From: Candidatus Eisenbacteria bacterium
GTDB taxonomy: Bacteria > Eisenbacteria > RBG-16-71-46 > JACRLI01
Direction: 5' to 3'
Length of the DNA stretch: 64,000 nucleotides
Assembly: GCA_016235265.1 (NCBI GenBank)
Contig: JACRLI010000002.1
Span: forward strand, 175,285 to 239,284
Both the position numbers and the translations under genes were made by a program. Below, one piece after another: positions 36,941-45,797 of this stretch. The notes below the pieces were generated by a model. That model was given only the letters and a program-made list of their open reading frames with translations. It was not told where the DNA came from and made no database searches. Numbering within the stretch: position 1 is the first letter of the stretch; every line of letters begins with the position of its first letter.

Positions 36941-37711
36941 ATGTCGGAAATCACCATGAAGGACCTCCTCGAAGCGGGGGTCCACTTCGGCCACCAGACC
37001 CGCCGGTGGAACCCGAAGATGCGCAAGTACATCTTCCTCGAGCGCAACGGGATCCACATCATGGACCTGCAGAAGACCATGAAGTGCGTCGAGGAGGCCC
37101 GCAAGGCGGTCCACAAGCTCGTCCGCGACGGCGGCAAGGTGCTCTTCGTCGGCACCAAGAAGCAGGCCAAGGAGACCATCGCCGAGGAGGCCGTGCGCTG
37201 CGGGATGTTCCACGTGACCGAGCGCTGGCTCGGCGGCACGCTCACGAATTTCCGCACCATCCGCTCGAACATCCAGCGTCTCAAGGAAATCGAGCAGATG
37301 CAGAAGGACGGCACCATGGAGAAGCTGTCCAAGAAGGAGGCCGCCTCCAACGAGAAGGAGCGCGTCCGCCTCGAGAAGTGCTTCTCCGGCATCAAGGACA
37401 TGGGCGGGCTCCCGCAGCTCATGTTCGTGGTGGACACCAAGCGCGAGAAGATCGCGGTGGCCGAGGCCAACCGGCTGAGCATCCCCATCGTCGCCGTGGT
37501 GGACACCAACTGTGATCCCGACCCCATCGACCACCCGATTCCCGGCAACGACGACGCCATCCGTGCCATCCGGCTGTTCAGCCGCCTGGTGAGCGACACC
37601 GTGCTCGACGCGCGGCAGACGGCGAGCGAGGGCCGGGACGTGGAGACCGTCGTCGAAACGGTGTACCACGCGGGCCCGGAGGCCGAGGGCGAGTTCACCA
37701 GAGTGCCGTAG
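36941..37711 (+). CDS. rpsB: 30S ribosomal protein S2
   Basis: Small-subunit protein S2, one of the last to join the 30S body. The 256 residues show the standard start [58 protein letters not shown] and [31 protein letters not shown] follow. The C-terminal tail is short and acidic. The AAAGGAACG site precedes ATG 36941. It is followed by tsf, pyrH and frr in the order found in most bacteria. Confidence 0.97.
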   Translation: MSEITMKDLLEAGVHFGHQTRRWNPKMRKYIFLERNGIHIMDLQKTMKCVEEARKAVHKLVRDGGKVLFVGTKKQAKETIAEEAVRCGMFHVTERWLGGTLTNFRTIRSNIQRLKEIEQMQKDGTMEKLSKKEAASNEKERVRLEKCFSGIKDMGGLPQLMFVVDTKREKIAVAEANRLSIPIVAVVDTNCDPDPIDHPIPGNDDAIRAIRLFSRLVSDTVLDARQTASEGRDVETVVETVYHAGPEAEGEFTRVP

Positions 37712-37749
37712 GCCGGCGGGCACTGGTACATAAGATCCGGAGGAAGCGA

Positions 37750-38346
37750 ATGGCGGAAATCACCGCGACGCTGGTGAAGGAGCTGCGCGAGCGCACCGGC
37801 GTGGGCATGATGGAATGCAAGAAGGCCCTGTCCGAAACGGGCGGGGATCTCGAGAAGGCCGCGGAGCACCTGCGCAAGATGGGTGCGGCGCAGGCGGCGA
37901 AGAAGGCCGACCGGGCCACGCGGGACGGCCTGGTCGAGTCCTACATCCACCCCGGCGGCCGCCTCGGCGTGCTGATCGAGGTGAACTGCGAGACCGACTT
38001 CGTGGCCCGCACCGACGACTTCAAGCTGCTGGTGCACAACCTGGCCATGCACGTGGCCGCCGCGCGCCCGCAGTGGGTGCGCCGCGAGGACGTCCCCGCG
38101 GAGATCCTGGACAAGGAACGCGAGATCTACCGCGAGCAGATGGTGCGCGAGGGCAAGCCCGCGAACATCATGGACAAGATCGTGGACGGCAAGATCAACA
38201 AGTTCTACGAGGAGACCTGCCTGCTGGAGCAGCCCTACATCCGCGACCCGGACCGCAAGGTGAACCAGGTGGTCCAGGACGCGGTGGGCAAGATCGGCGA
38301 GAACATCCAGGTCCGCCGGTTCGGCCGGTTCGAGCTGGGGGCCTAG
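37750..38346 (+). CDS. tsf: Elongation factor Ts, short form
   Basis: Nucleotide-exchange factor for EF-Tu. The 198 residues make up the short form, similar in length to that of Thermus, rather than the ~280-residue E. coli form. The UBA-like N-terminal domain has VKELRERTGVGMMECKKALSETGGDLEKA, followed by the core EVNCETDFVARTDDFKLLVHNLAMHVAA. The C-terminal part reads LLEQPYIRDPDRKVNQVV. ATG 37750 follows CCGGAGGAAG. The gene lies 38 nt after rpsB. Confidence 0.96.
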   Translation: MAEITATLVKELRERTGVGMMECKKALSETGGDLEKAAEHLRKMGAAQAAKKADRATRDGLVESYIHPGGRLGVLIEVNCETDFVARTDDFKLLVHNLAMHVAAARPQWVRREDVPAEILDKEREIYREQMVREGKPANIMDKIVDGKINKFYEETCLLEQPYIRDPDRKVNQVVQDAVGKIGENIQVRRFGRFELGA

Positions 38347-38363
38347 AGCCGGGTTCCGGGTCC

Positions 38364-38389
38364 CGCCCCCCGCCACCCGGCGGGGGGCG
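38364..38389 (+). terminator. Hairpin between tsf and pyrH
   Basis: A perfect 11-bp stem CGCCCCCCGCC/GGCGGGGGGCG with loop ACCC, ending 20 nt before the pyrH start. It may lower read-through from the ribosomal genes into pyrH. No U tract. Confidence 0.45.
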
Positions 38390-38409
38390 CACAGGGAAGG
38401 GGCGTCTGC

Positions 38410-39141
38410 TTGAAACCGCCCAGGTACGGAAGGATCCTCCTGAAGCTCTCCGGCGAGATGCTGGCCGGGGAACAGAAGGTGGGCATCGACGCGGAGCGGA
38501 TCCAGTGGATCTGCGGCGAGGTGGCCGCGGTCGCCCGTTCCGGGGTGCAGGTGGGGATCGTGGTCGGCGGGGGCAACATCTTCCGCGGGCTGGCCGCCAG
38601 CGCGTCGGGTATGGACCGCGTCAACGCCGACTACATGGGAATGCTGGCGACGGTGATCAACTCGCTGGCGCTGCAGCACTCCCTGGAGAAGCTCGACCTG
38701 GACACCCGCGTCTGCTCGGCCATCGCCATGCAGACGCTGGCCGAAACCTACATCCGGCGCCGCGCCCAGCGGCATCTCGAGAAGGGCCGGATCGTGATCA
38801 TGGCCGGCGGCACCGGCAACCCCTATTTCACCACCGACACGGCGGCCGTGCTGCGCGCCATCGAGGTCGGGGCCGAGGTGATCCTCAAGGCCACCAAGGT
38901 GGACGGCGTCTACGACGCCGACCCGGTGGCCCAACCCGGCGCGCGCCGCTTCGAAGAGATCAACTACCTCGATGTCATCAACCGCGGTCTGAAGGTCATG
39001 GATTCCACCGCGATCTCCCTGTGCATGGACAACGCCCTGCCCATCGTGGTGTTCGACCTCGCCACGCCGGGCAACCTGGGGCGCGTGGTCGCCGGGGAGC
39101 GCGTCGGCACGCTGGTCCACGCGGGGGCCGCGCCCAGCTGA
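38410..39141 (+). CDS. pyrH: Uridylate kinase (UMP kinase)
   Basis: Phosphorylates UMP to UDP in pyrimidine nucleotide synthesis; bacterial hexameric enzyme of the amino-acid-kinase fold. The 243-residue protein shows [46 protein letters not shown] and [15 protein letters not shown], all canonical. The start is TTG at 38410, giving [24 protein letters not shown] lies upstream. frr follows after 28 nt. Confidence 0.96.
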   Translation: MKPPRYGRILLKLSGEMLAGEQKVGIDAERIQWICGEVAAVARSGVQVGIVVGGGNIFRGLAASASGMDRVNADYMGMLATVINSLALQHSLEKLDLDTRVCSAIAMQTLAETYIRRRAQRHLEKGRIVIMAGGTGNPYFTTDTAAVLRAIEVGAEVILKATKVDGVYDADPVAQPGARRFEEINYLDVINRGLKVMDSTAISLCMDNALPIVVFDLATPGNLGRVVAGERVGTLVHAGAAPS

Positions 39142-39169
39142 GGCGGTTCCGCGTCCGAGGGGAGGGTGC

Positions 39170-39730
39170 ATGGAAGACAAGAAGCTGATCCACGATGTGG
39201 AAGAGTCCATGAAGAAGGCGCAGGAGGCCACGCGCCACGAGCTGTCGGTGATCCGCACCGGCAAGGCCAGCCCGGCCCTGCTCGACACGGTGAAGGTGGA
39301 GGCCTACGACAGCCTGATGCCGCTCTCGCAGGTGGCCAGCGTGTCGGCTCCCGAGCCGCGCCTGCTGCTGGTGACCCCCTGGGACAAGAGCACGCTCAAG
39401 GCCGTCAGCAGCGCCATCCGGGCCTCGGAACTGGGCCTCAACCCGCAGGACGACGGCGCCGTGATCCGCGTGCCCATCCCCGCGCTCAGCGAGGAGCGGC
39501 GCAAGGACATGGTGAAGCTGGTTGCGAAGCTGGTGGAGGAGGGGCGCGTCCACATCCGGCAGTGCCGCCGCGACGGCAACGAGAAGCTGAAGAAGCTGGA
39601 GAAGGACGGTCACGTCTCCGAGGACGACATCAAGCGGATCCAGGACCAGATCCAGAAGCTCACCGACGCCTACATCAAGCACCTCGACGACCTGCTGGCG
39701 AAGAAGCAGGCCGAGGTGATGGAGGTCTGA
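39170..39730 (+). CDS. frr: Ribosome recycling factor
   Basis: Splits post-termination ribosomes together with EF-G. The 186-residue length is standard. Motifs include ATRHELSVIRTGKASPALLD (domain I), PLSQVASVSAPEPRLLLVTPWDKS (domain II), and LSEERRKDMVKLVAKLVEEGRVHIRQCRRDGNEKL. The ATG at 39170 follows a GGGGAGGG site. Confidence 0.97.
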   Translation: MEDKKLIHDVEESMKKAQEATRHELSVIRTGKASPALLDTVKVEAYDSLMPLSQVASVSAPEPRLLLVTPWDKSTLKAVSSAIRASELGLNPQDDGAVIRVPIPALSEERRKDMVKLVAKLVEEGRVHIRQCRRDGNEKLKKLEKDGHVSEDDIKRIQDQIQKLTDAYIKHLDDLLAKKQAEVMEV

Positions 39731-39738
39731 CCGGCCGG

Positions 39739-39758
39739 CCCCGCGCCTTCCCGCGGGG
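39739..39758 (+). terminator. Small hairpin between frr and uppS
   Basis: A 7-bp stem CCCCGCG/CGCGGGG with loop CCTTCC in the 61-nt gap. It could be a weak attenuator between the translation genes and the lipid/LPS genes. No promoter was found after it. Confidence 0.35.
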
Positions 39759-39791
39759 TCGTACCGGCGGCCGCTCCCCGGCCCCCGAGCG

Positions 39792-40559
39792 ATGACGGAA
39801 ACCGCCCGGTTGCTGGCCCGGCTCAAGGGCCGGCGCGCGGACCTCCCGCGCCACATCGCCATCATCATGGACGGCTCGGGCCGCTGGGCCCGGCGCCGCG
39901 CGCTGCCGCGCCTGGCCGGCCACCGCGCCGGGCGCGCCTCGGTGCGCGCCGCCGTGGAGGGCTGCATCGAGCTGGGCGTGGAAGTCCTGACCCTCTACAC
40001 ATTCTCCGTCGAGAACTGGAACCGGCCGCGCACCGAGGTGGGCGGCCTGATGAAGTTCCTCCAGCGCACCCTGCGCGAGGAGCGCGAGGAGCTCAAACGC
40101 AACGGCGTGCGCCTGGCGGTGATCGGCCAGCGCGACGCGCTGCCCGCCGACGCACGCCAGGCGGTGGACGAGACCGTGGAGTACCTCTCGGGCGGGCAGC
40201 GCCTGCTGCTGGTGCTGGCCCTCTCCTACGGCGGGCGGCAGGAGATCGTGAACGCCGCGCGCCAGCTCGCCCGCCGCGTGAAGCAGGGAGCCCTGCGGCC
40301 CGAAGACATCGACGAGGAGCTCTTCTCCGGCGAGCTGTGGACCCAGGGTCTGCAGGATCCCGACCTCCTGATCCGCACCAGCGGCGAGATGCGCGTCAGC
40401 AATTTCCTGCTGTGGCAGATCGCCTACGCCGAGATGTGGGTCACCCCGGTGCTGTGGCCGGACTTCCGGGCCCGCCACCTGTACGAGGCGGTGGCCGACT
40501 ACCTCAAGCGCGAGCGCCGCTTCGGCCGCGTGGACACGCGCCCCGCGCGCGGGCGTTGA
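39792..40559 (+). CDS. uppS: Undecaprenyl (polyprenyl) diphosphate synthase
   Basis: Cis-prenyltransferase that makes the C55 lipid carrier for peptidoglycan and O-antigen. The 255 residues include HIAIIMDGSGRWARRR, HRAGRASVRAAVEGC, LTLYTFSVENWNRP, and the C-terminal PDLLIRTSGEMRVSNFLLWQIAYAEMWVTPVLWPDF. In the first motif the near-invariant Asn of DGNGRWA is Ser. The catalytic Asp of IMDG is present. The unusual Ser may be tolerated but should affect pyrophosphate handling. The stop is 7 nt before the cdsA start. Confidence 0.94.
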   Translation: MTETARLLARLKGRRADLPRHIAIIMDGSGRWARRRALPRLAGHRAGRASVRAAVEGCIELGVEVLTLYTFSVENWNRPRTEVGGLMKFLQRTLREEREELKRNGVRLAVIGQRDALPADARQAVDETVEYLSGGQRLLLVLALSYGGRQEIVNAARQLARRVKQGALRPEDIDEELFSGELWTQGLQDPDLLIRTSGEMRVSNFLLWQIAYAEMWVTPVLWPDFRARHLYEAVADYLKRERRFGRVDTRPARGR

Positions 40560-40566
40560 GCCGCCG

Positions 40567-41388
40567 GTGAGGCGCGATCCCGCGCTGCTGGGCCGCGTGC
40601 TCTCCGCCGCGGTCTTCCTGCCGGTGCTGGCGCTGCTGATGTGGGCCGGCGGCCCGTGGTGGGAGGGCTACTGCGCGCTGCTGCTCTCGCTGGCGCTGAT
40701 CGAGTTCTACCGCATGGGCCCGCGAAGCCTGCCGGCATGGGCCTGCGCCGTGGGGGTCGCGGCGCTGCTGGCGCCCCTGGCCTGGGCGCGCCTGCTGTGG
40801 CCCGCGGCGGTGTCGGTGCTGGCCCCGCTGGGGGCGCTGGCGGTGCTCGCCGGGGTGGCCGCGCGCGCGCGCGGGCTCTCCTTCAGCCCGGCGGGACGCG
40901 CGGCGCTGGGGCTCGCCTACGTCGGGTTCCTGGGCTATGCCATGCCCGGGCTGCGCCTCTCCCCGGGCCACGGCTACAGTGGCGCGCAGGCCACCGCGAT
41001 GGCCTACGTGCTCACCTGGAGCGCCGACACCGCCGCCTACGGCGTGGGCCTGGCGCTGGGCCGGCACCCGCTGGCGCCCGCCATCAGCCCGAAGAAGACC
41101 TGGGAAGGCGCGGCCGGCGGCCTGTGCGCCGCGGTCCTGGTGGGCGCGCTCTCAGGGGCCACGCTGTGGACTTTCCTGGGCCCGGTCCGCGGCGCGCTCC
41201 TGGGCGCGCTGGTGGGCGTGGTGGGCCAGGCGGGCGACCTGCTGGAGTCCATGTTCAAGCGCCAGTTCGGCGCCAAGGACAGCGCCTCCTGGATTCCCGG
41301 CCACGGCGGTGTCCTCGACCGCTACGACAGCCTTTTGACCGCCACCCCGGTGGTGTGGGGGTTCCTGCTGTGCGCGATGCGACCCTGA
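40567..41388 (+). CDS. cdsA: Phosphatidate cytidylyltransferase
   Basis: Makes CDP-diacylglycerol from phosphatidate and CTP, the entry to phospholipid synthesis. The 273-residue integral membrane protein has about eight helices. The C-terminal signature is complete: ESMFKRQFGAKDSASWIPGHGGVLDRYDS, matching the family pattern S-x-KR-x4-KD-x5-PGHGG-x2-DR-x-D. The GTG start at 40567 gives MRRDPALLGRVLSAAVFLPV. The end overlaps dxr by 19 nt. Confidence 0.95.
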   Translation: MRRDPALLGRVLSAAVFLPVLALLMWAGGPWWEGYCALLLSLALIEFYRMGPRSLPAWACAVGVAALLAPLAWARLLWPAAVSVLAPLGALAVLAGVAARARGLSFSPAGRAALGLAYVGFLGYAMPGLRLSPGHGYSGAQATAMAYVLTWSADTAAYGVGLALGRHPLAPAISPKKTWEGAAGGLCAAVLVGALSGATLWTFLGPVRGALLGALVGVVGQAGDLLESMFKRQFGAKDSASWIPGHGGVLDRYDSLLTATPVVWGFLLCAMRP

Positions 41389-42533
41389 AGCCGCGCGGCC
41401 TCTCGATCCTGGGCTCGACCGGCTCCATCGGCGAGCAGGCGCTGGAAGTGCTGCGCCTGCACCCCGGCGAGATCCGCGTCGTGGCCCTCACCGCGGGGCG
41501 GCGCGCGGAGCGCCTGGTGGAGCAGGCCCTGGAATTCCGGCCCACGCTGGTGTGCGTGGCCGACCCGGCGGCCGCGACGCGCGTGCGCGACGCCCTGGGG
41601 CCGGCGGTGAAGGTGGTCTCGGGGGAGGCGGGGCTGCTGGCGTGCGCCACCCACCCGGACGCGCCGCTGGTGCTCAATGCGCTGGTGGGCTCGCGGGGGC
41701 TCGCGCCCACGCTGGCGGCCCTGGAGTCCGGCCGCACCCTGGCGCTGGCCAACAAGGAGACCCTGGTGGCGGGCGGGCCGCTGGCCGCGCGGGCGGCGCA
41801 CCGCGGCGGGGGCAAGCTGCTGGCCGTGGACAGCGAGCACTGGGCGCTGGGCGAGCTGCTCGAGGGTCGCGACGCGGCCGAAGCCCGCCAGGTGTGGATC
41901 ACGGCCTCGGGGGGGCCGCTGCGCGGCATGGATCCCGCACGGTTCGATTCGCTCACACCCGCCGAGGTGCTGGCCCACCCGGTGTGGGCCATGGGGCCGC
42001 GAATCACCGTGGACAGCGCCACGCTGCTGAACAAGGGCTTCGAGGTGCTGGAAGCCCGGTGGCTCTACGAGCTGCCGCTGGAGCGCGTGGGCGCGGTGGT
42101 GCACCCGGAGGCGCTGGTGCATGCGATGGTGGAGTGGGGCGACGGATCGTGGACGGCGCAGCTGAGCGCTCCGAGCATGTCGCTGCCCATCCAGCGCGCG
42201 CTCCTGGGCCGCCGCGCGCACCCCACGCCGGCCCCGCCCCTGGGGCTGCTGCAGGCCGGCGCGCTGCACTTCGAGGAGATCGACACGCGCGCCTTCCCCT
42301 GCTACGGGCTGGCGCGCGCCGCGGGCGAGGCCGGTGGCACCTATCCCGCCGCACTCAACGCCGCCGACGAGGTGGTGGTGGAGGCCTTCCTCGCCGGGCG
42401 CATCCGGTTCCCGGATATCGCGCGCCTGCTGCGCCGCGTCCTGGACCGGCACACTCGCCGGGAGCTGGACGGTCCGGGGGACGTGTGGGAGGCGGACCGG
42501 GAAGCCCGCGCGCTGGCCCGCGAGATGCTGTGA
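41370..42533 (+). CDS. dxr: 1-deoxy-D-xylulose 5-phosphate reductoisomerase
   Basis: Second step of the MEP isoprenoid pathway, converting DXP to MEP with NADPH. The 387-residue product has the NADPH-binding LSILGSTGSIGEQALEVLR near the N-terminus. Metal and substrate motifs LANKETLVAGG, LAVDSEHWAL, ITASGGPLRGM and VDSATLLNKGFEVLEA follow. SEHWAL stands where many enzymes have SEHNAI. The GTG at 41370 is the best start: it lies 8 codons before the glycine-rich loop and overlaps cdsA. The stop overlaps the first glycosyltransferase gene as GTGA. In many bacteria rseP comes next; here eight glycan genes intervene. Confidence 0.94.
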   Translation: MRDATLKPRGLSILGSTGSIGEQALEVLRLHPGEIRVVALTAGRRAERLVEQALEFRPTLVCVADPAAATRVRDALGPAVKVVSGEAGLLACATHPDAPLVLNALVGSRGLAPTLAALESGRTLALANKETLVAGGPLAARAAHRGGGKLLAVDSEHWALGELLEGRDAAEARQVWITASGGPLRGMDPARFDSLTPAEVLAHPVWAMGPRITVDSATLLNKGFEVLEARWLYELPLERVGAVVHPEALVHAMVEWGDGSWTAQLSAPSMSLPIQRALLGRRAHPTPAPPLGLLQAGALHFEEIDTRAFPCYGLARAAGEAGGTYPAALNAADEVVVEAFLAGRIRFPDIARLLRRVLDRHTRRELDGPGDVWEADREARALAREML

Positions 42534-43684
42534 AGACGCTGTTCGTTTCCGCGGCCCGGCCGTTCAACGCGGAGACGGAACAGAGCCTGTTCCTCGCCGC
42601 GGCGCTGGCCGCGCGCGGGCACGCCTGCCGCTGGATGGCCCCCCCCGGGTCCGGCAGCCTGATGCGCGCCGCGGACGCGGGCCTGCCCGTCACGGAGTTC
42701 CCCGGCACGCACTTCGGCAACAACCCGCTCCGCTTCGCCGCCCAGTGGCGCGCGTTGCGGCGGGAGGTCCGCCGCTTCGGCCCCGACGTGATCTACACCG
42801 TGGAGTCCCCCGCGCACCTGCTGGGCGCGCTGGTGCGCGGCGCGGCCGCGGGGGCGCCGGGGGCCACCGGCGGGCGCCGGGGCCGGCCCGCCGCGCTGGT
42901 GCGCTGGCGCGGGAGCAACACGCCGTTGCGCCGGCGGCCCGGCAGCCGCGCGCTCTACGACCGCGACACCCGCTTCGTCCTGGTGCCCTGCGCGCGGCTC
43001 GCCGAGGAGGCGCGCGCCGCCGGCTTCCATACCCGGCACTGGCGCGTGCTGGACGGCTGCGTGGACGGAACCCGGTTCTGCCCCGGCCCGGCCGAGGCTT
43101 CGGCGTGGATGGAGGCGGGCCTGGGCCCGGGAGCCGAGGTGGTGGCGCTGACCGCCCGGCTCGCGCCGGTCAAGGGCGTGGGGATCTTCCTGGAAGCGCT
43201 CGAGCGGGTGCGGCGCACGCGACCCAGGGTGGCGGCGGTCCTGATGGGCGAGGCCTGGGAGGGGCAGGAGGCGGCATACCGCGACGGGGTGGCGCGGCTG
43301 GGGCTGGAGGGCGCCGCGCACTGGCTGGGCCGGCGCGAGGACGTGGTCCGCTGGCTGCGGCTGGCCCGGGTGGGGGTGGTGAGCTCGGTGGGCAGCGAGC
43401 TGCACAGCCGGGCCGCCCTGGAGTACATGGCCTGCGGGCTGCCGGTGGCGGCCACGCGCGTGGGAGTGCTGCCCGAGTGGCTGGAGGGCCGCCCGTGGGC
43501 GCGCCTGGCGCCGCCGGGCGACGCCGCCGGGCTGGCGGAGGCGATCGTGGAGCTGCTCTCGGATCCCGCCCGCGAGGAGCTGGGCGCGGCGGCGAGGGCG
43601 GAGGCGCTGACCCGGTTCTCCCCGGCGCGGTTCACGTCCGAAGTGGAGGCGGTGCTGCTCGAGGCCGCGGGGGCCGGGGAGTGA
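42530..43684 (+). CDS. GT4-like glycosyltransferase (LPS cluster gene 1)
   Basis: A 384-residue glycosyltransferase of the GT-B fold. N-terminal half: KTLFVSAARPFNAETEQSLFLAAALAARGHACRWMAPPG, with the acceptor domain up to about 170. C-terminal half, nucleotide-sugar side: ARLAPVKGVGIFLEALERV, GRREDVVRWLRLARVGVVSSVGSELHSRAALEYMACGLPV, which holds the E-x7-E-type element of GT4 retaining enzymes. It probably adds a sugar to LPS core or a related glycan at the inner membrane. The GTG start at 42530 overlaps dxr by 4 nt, and the stop overlaps the next gene as GTGA. The sugar donor cannot be read from sequence. Confidence 0.82.
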   Translation: MKTLFVSAARPFNAETEQSLFLAAALAARGHACRWMAPPGSGSLMRAADAGLPVTEFPGTHFGNNPLRFAAQWRALRREVRRFGPDVIYTVESPAHLLGALVRGAAAGAPGATGGRRGRPAALVRWRGSNTPLRRRPGSRALYDRDTRFVLVPCARLAEEARAAGFHTRHWRVLDGCVDGTRFCPGPAEASAWMEAGLGPGAEVVALTARLAPVKGVGIFLEALERVRRTRPRVAAVLMGEAWEGQEAAYRDGVARLGLEGAAHWLGRREDVVRWLRLARVGVVSSVGSELHSRAALEYMACGLPVAATRVGVLPEWLEGRPWARLAPPGDAAGLAEAIVELLSDPAREELGAAARAEALTRFSPARFTSEVEAVLLEAAGAGE

Positions 43685-44760
43685 AGGAACTGGAGCGCGG
43701 CGCCCGGCGCGGGCTGGCCCGGATTCTCGGAGGCGTGTTTCGCCCGGAGCCCGAGCCCGCATGGGACCGCGGGGCGCTGCGCCGGGTCGCGGTGCTGCGC
43801 CTGGACCGTCGCCTGGGCAACCAGGTGATCCTGTTCCCGATGCTGGAGGCGCTCCGCCGCGCGTGTCCCGCCGCCGAGATCGAGGTCATCGCCCCGGGCC
43901 CCTACGACGCGGCCTACGAGGGGCTGGAGTCGGTTACCCGCGTGCTGCGCTTCGAGCGTTCCTCGCCGGGCCATGCGGAGGGCTGGCGGACCATCCCCGC
44001 CCTGCGCTCCCGCCGCTACGACATGGTGATCGAGGCCGGCCATCACCACACCTTCTCGTTGTCGGGGGCGCTGCTCGCGCGCGCGCTGGGCGCGCCCCTG
44101 CGGCTGGGCTTTCGGCGCGGCGACAGCCCGCGTCACCTCAACATCCTGGTGGACGCGCCCCTCGCCCCGGGCCCCGGGCGCGCCCGGATCTTCTTCGAGC
44201 TGGCGCGCCGGCTGGACCCGGCGGCGGTGTACGCCCCTCCCCGGTGGAAGGTAACGCCCGCCGAGCGGGCCGCGGGCGAGGCGGCGCGCCGCCGCCTGGG
44301 CCTGGGCGCGGGGGCCGTGGGCATCCACCCCGGGGGACGCGGCGCTCGGCAGTGGCCGCGGGAGAACTTCGAGTCGGTGGCCCGGGCGCTGGCGGACTCA
44401 GGGCTCCAGCCGGTGCTGTTCCTGGGAGCCGGGGAGGCGGACCAGGCGGGGGCGTGGCGCGCCGCGGCCGGTCATGCGTGGCGCCTGGTGGAGACCCCGC
44501 CGCTGCGCGAATTCGCCGCGCTGGTGGAGGGTCTCTCGGGCTGGGTGTCCGGGGACACCGGCCCGCTCCACGTGGCGGTGGCGCTGGGGGTGCCGGCGGT
44601 GGGCGCGCTGCTGCACCCGGAGAGTCTGGAGGCGCTGGAGGAATCGCCCCGCTACCGGGGGATCCTGCGCGTCGGGAGCGGGCCCGGGGTGGACGAGGTG
44701 GTGGAGACGTTGTGCGCGCTTCGGGCCGGCGGCGGGCCGGCGGGGGGACCGTGGACCTGA
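43681..44760 (+). CDS. GT9 heptosyltransferase-like protein (LPS cluster gene 2)
   Basis: A 359-residue GT9 family member related to ADP-heptose:LPS heptosyltransferases (WaaC/WaaF). The N-terminal part reads VAVLRLDRRLGNQVILFPMLEALRRACPAAEIEVI. The C-terminal nucleotide-binding part has VGIHPGGRGARQWPRENFESVARAL and the family motif SGDTGPLHVAVALGVP. A 35-residue N-terminal extension precedes the first strand. Its GTG start overlaps the preceding stop by 4 nt and its end overlaps the next gene by 10 nt. Role: transfer of heptose or another sugar to the LPS inner core; the exact acceptor is unknown. Confidence 0.82.
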   Translation: MKELERGARRGLARILGGVFRPEPEPAWDRGALRRVAVLRLDRRLGNQVILFPMLEALRRACPAAEIEVIAPGPYDAAYEGLESVTRVLRFERSSPGHAEGWRTIPALRSRRYDMVIEAGHHHTFSLSGALLARALGAPLRLGFRRGDSPRHLNILVDAPLAPGPGRARIFFELARRLDPAAVYAPPRWKVTPAERAAGEAARRRLGLGAGAVGIHPGGRGARQWPRENFESVARALADSGLQPVLFLGAGEADQAGAWRAAAGHAWRLVETPPLREFAALVEGLSGWVSGDTGPLHVAVALGVPAVGALLHPESLEALEESPRYRGILRVGSGPGVDEVVETLCALRAGGGPAGGPWT

Positions 44761-45797
44761 TCCTGCTGAAGTCGGCCATCCGCGCGGTGACCCTGGCCGG
44801 CGTGCGGCCGCGCCGCGGGACCGCGCTGCCCGACCGGGCCCGGGTGCTGCTGCTGCGCCACGACCGCATCGGGGACGCGCTGCTGTCCACGTGCTTCCTC
44901 GATGCGCTGGCCCGCCATCGCCCGGGCTGGAAGGTGGACCTGCTGCTGGGCCGCGACAATCTCCGCGTGCTGGACGGGCGGGCCGAGATCGGCCGGCGCT
45001 GGTGCTACGACCGGCGCGCCCTCAACACCTTCCGGCTGGCCCGCGCGCTGCGCGCCGAGCGCTACGACCTGGCCATCGACCTGATGAACCACCCCTCGCT
45101 CACCTCCTCGGTGTTCATGCGGCTGATGCGCCCGCGCCTCTCCGCGGGCTTCCACGAGGAGCGCCGCGGCTTTCCCTTCGACATCCCGGTGCCCGCGCAG
45201 CCGCGCAGCACGGTGCACATCGTGAAGCGCCTCGGCGAGCTGTTGCGCGCGCTGGGCTGCCCGGCGCCCGACGACGAGCTCCGGCTCCGCTTCGAGCCCA
45301 CCGCGGCGGCCCGCGCCCGGGCCCGAGCGGTCCTGGAGCCGCTGCGCGCGGGGGGCGCGCGGCTGTGCGGCGTGAACACCAGCGCCGGCGCCCTGGACCG
45401 CTTCTGGGGCGCGGAGAACTACCGCGCCTTCCTCCTGGGCGCGGCGCGGCGCTTTCCAGGCCAGCGCTTCGTGGTGTTCGCCGTGCCCGCGGAGATGGAC
45501 CGGGCGGCGCGCATCGCGGATCGCGTCTCCGGCGCGGTGCTGGCGCCCCCGACCGGCTCCTTTGACGAGTTCGCCGCGACCATCGAGGGCATGGACTCCG
45601 TGCTCACGCCGGACACCTCGGTGGTGCACCTGTGCGCCGCCTTCGGAATCCCCGAGGTGGTGCTCTACGCCGACGAGAACAAGGCCCTGGTGTGGGCCCC
45701 GTGGGGCGTGGAGCACCGGGCGCTGATCGCGCGCCGGGGGATGGAGTCCATCCCGGCCTCGGAGGCGGTGGACGCGTGGTCGGAGCTGGTCCGATGA
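44751..45797 (+). CDS. GT9 heptosyltransferase-like protein (LPS cluster gene 3)
   Basis: A 348-residue GT9 protein. It opens VLLLRHDRIGDALLSTCFLDALARHRPGWKVDLLLG, the standard RxDRIGD(x)L start. The donor-site motif reads VLTPDTSVVHLCAAFGIPEVVLYAD; the usual D(S/T)GPxH is here DTSVVH, a variation seen in part of the family. GVNTSAGALDRFWGAENYRAFL marks the start of the C-terminal domain. The GTG at 44751 lies inside the end of gene 2 (10-nt overlap). It may add a second heptose or be a divergent member with another donor. Confidence 0.8.
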   Translation: MDLILLKSAIRAVTLAGVRPRRGTALPDRARVLLLRHDRIGDALLSTCFLDALARHRPGWKVDLLLGRDNLRVLDGRAEIGRRWCYDRRALNTFRLARALRAERYDLAIDLMNHPSLTSSVFMRLMRPRLSAGFHEERRGFPFDIPVPAQPRSTVHIVKRLGELLRALGCPAPDDELRLRFEPTAAARARARAVLEPLRAGGARLCGVNTSAGALDRFWGAENYRAFLLGAARRFPGQRFVVFAVPAEMDRAARIADRVSGAVLAPPTGSFDEFAATIEGMDSVLTPDTSVVHLCAAFGIPEVVLYADENKALVWAPWGVEHRALIARRGMESIPASEAVDAWSELVR

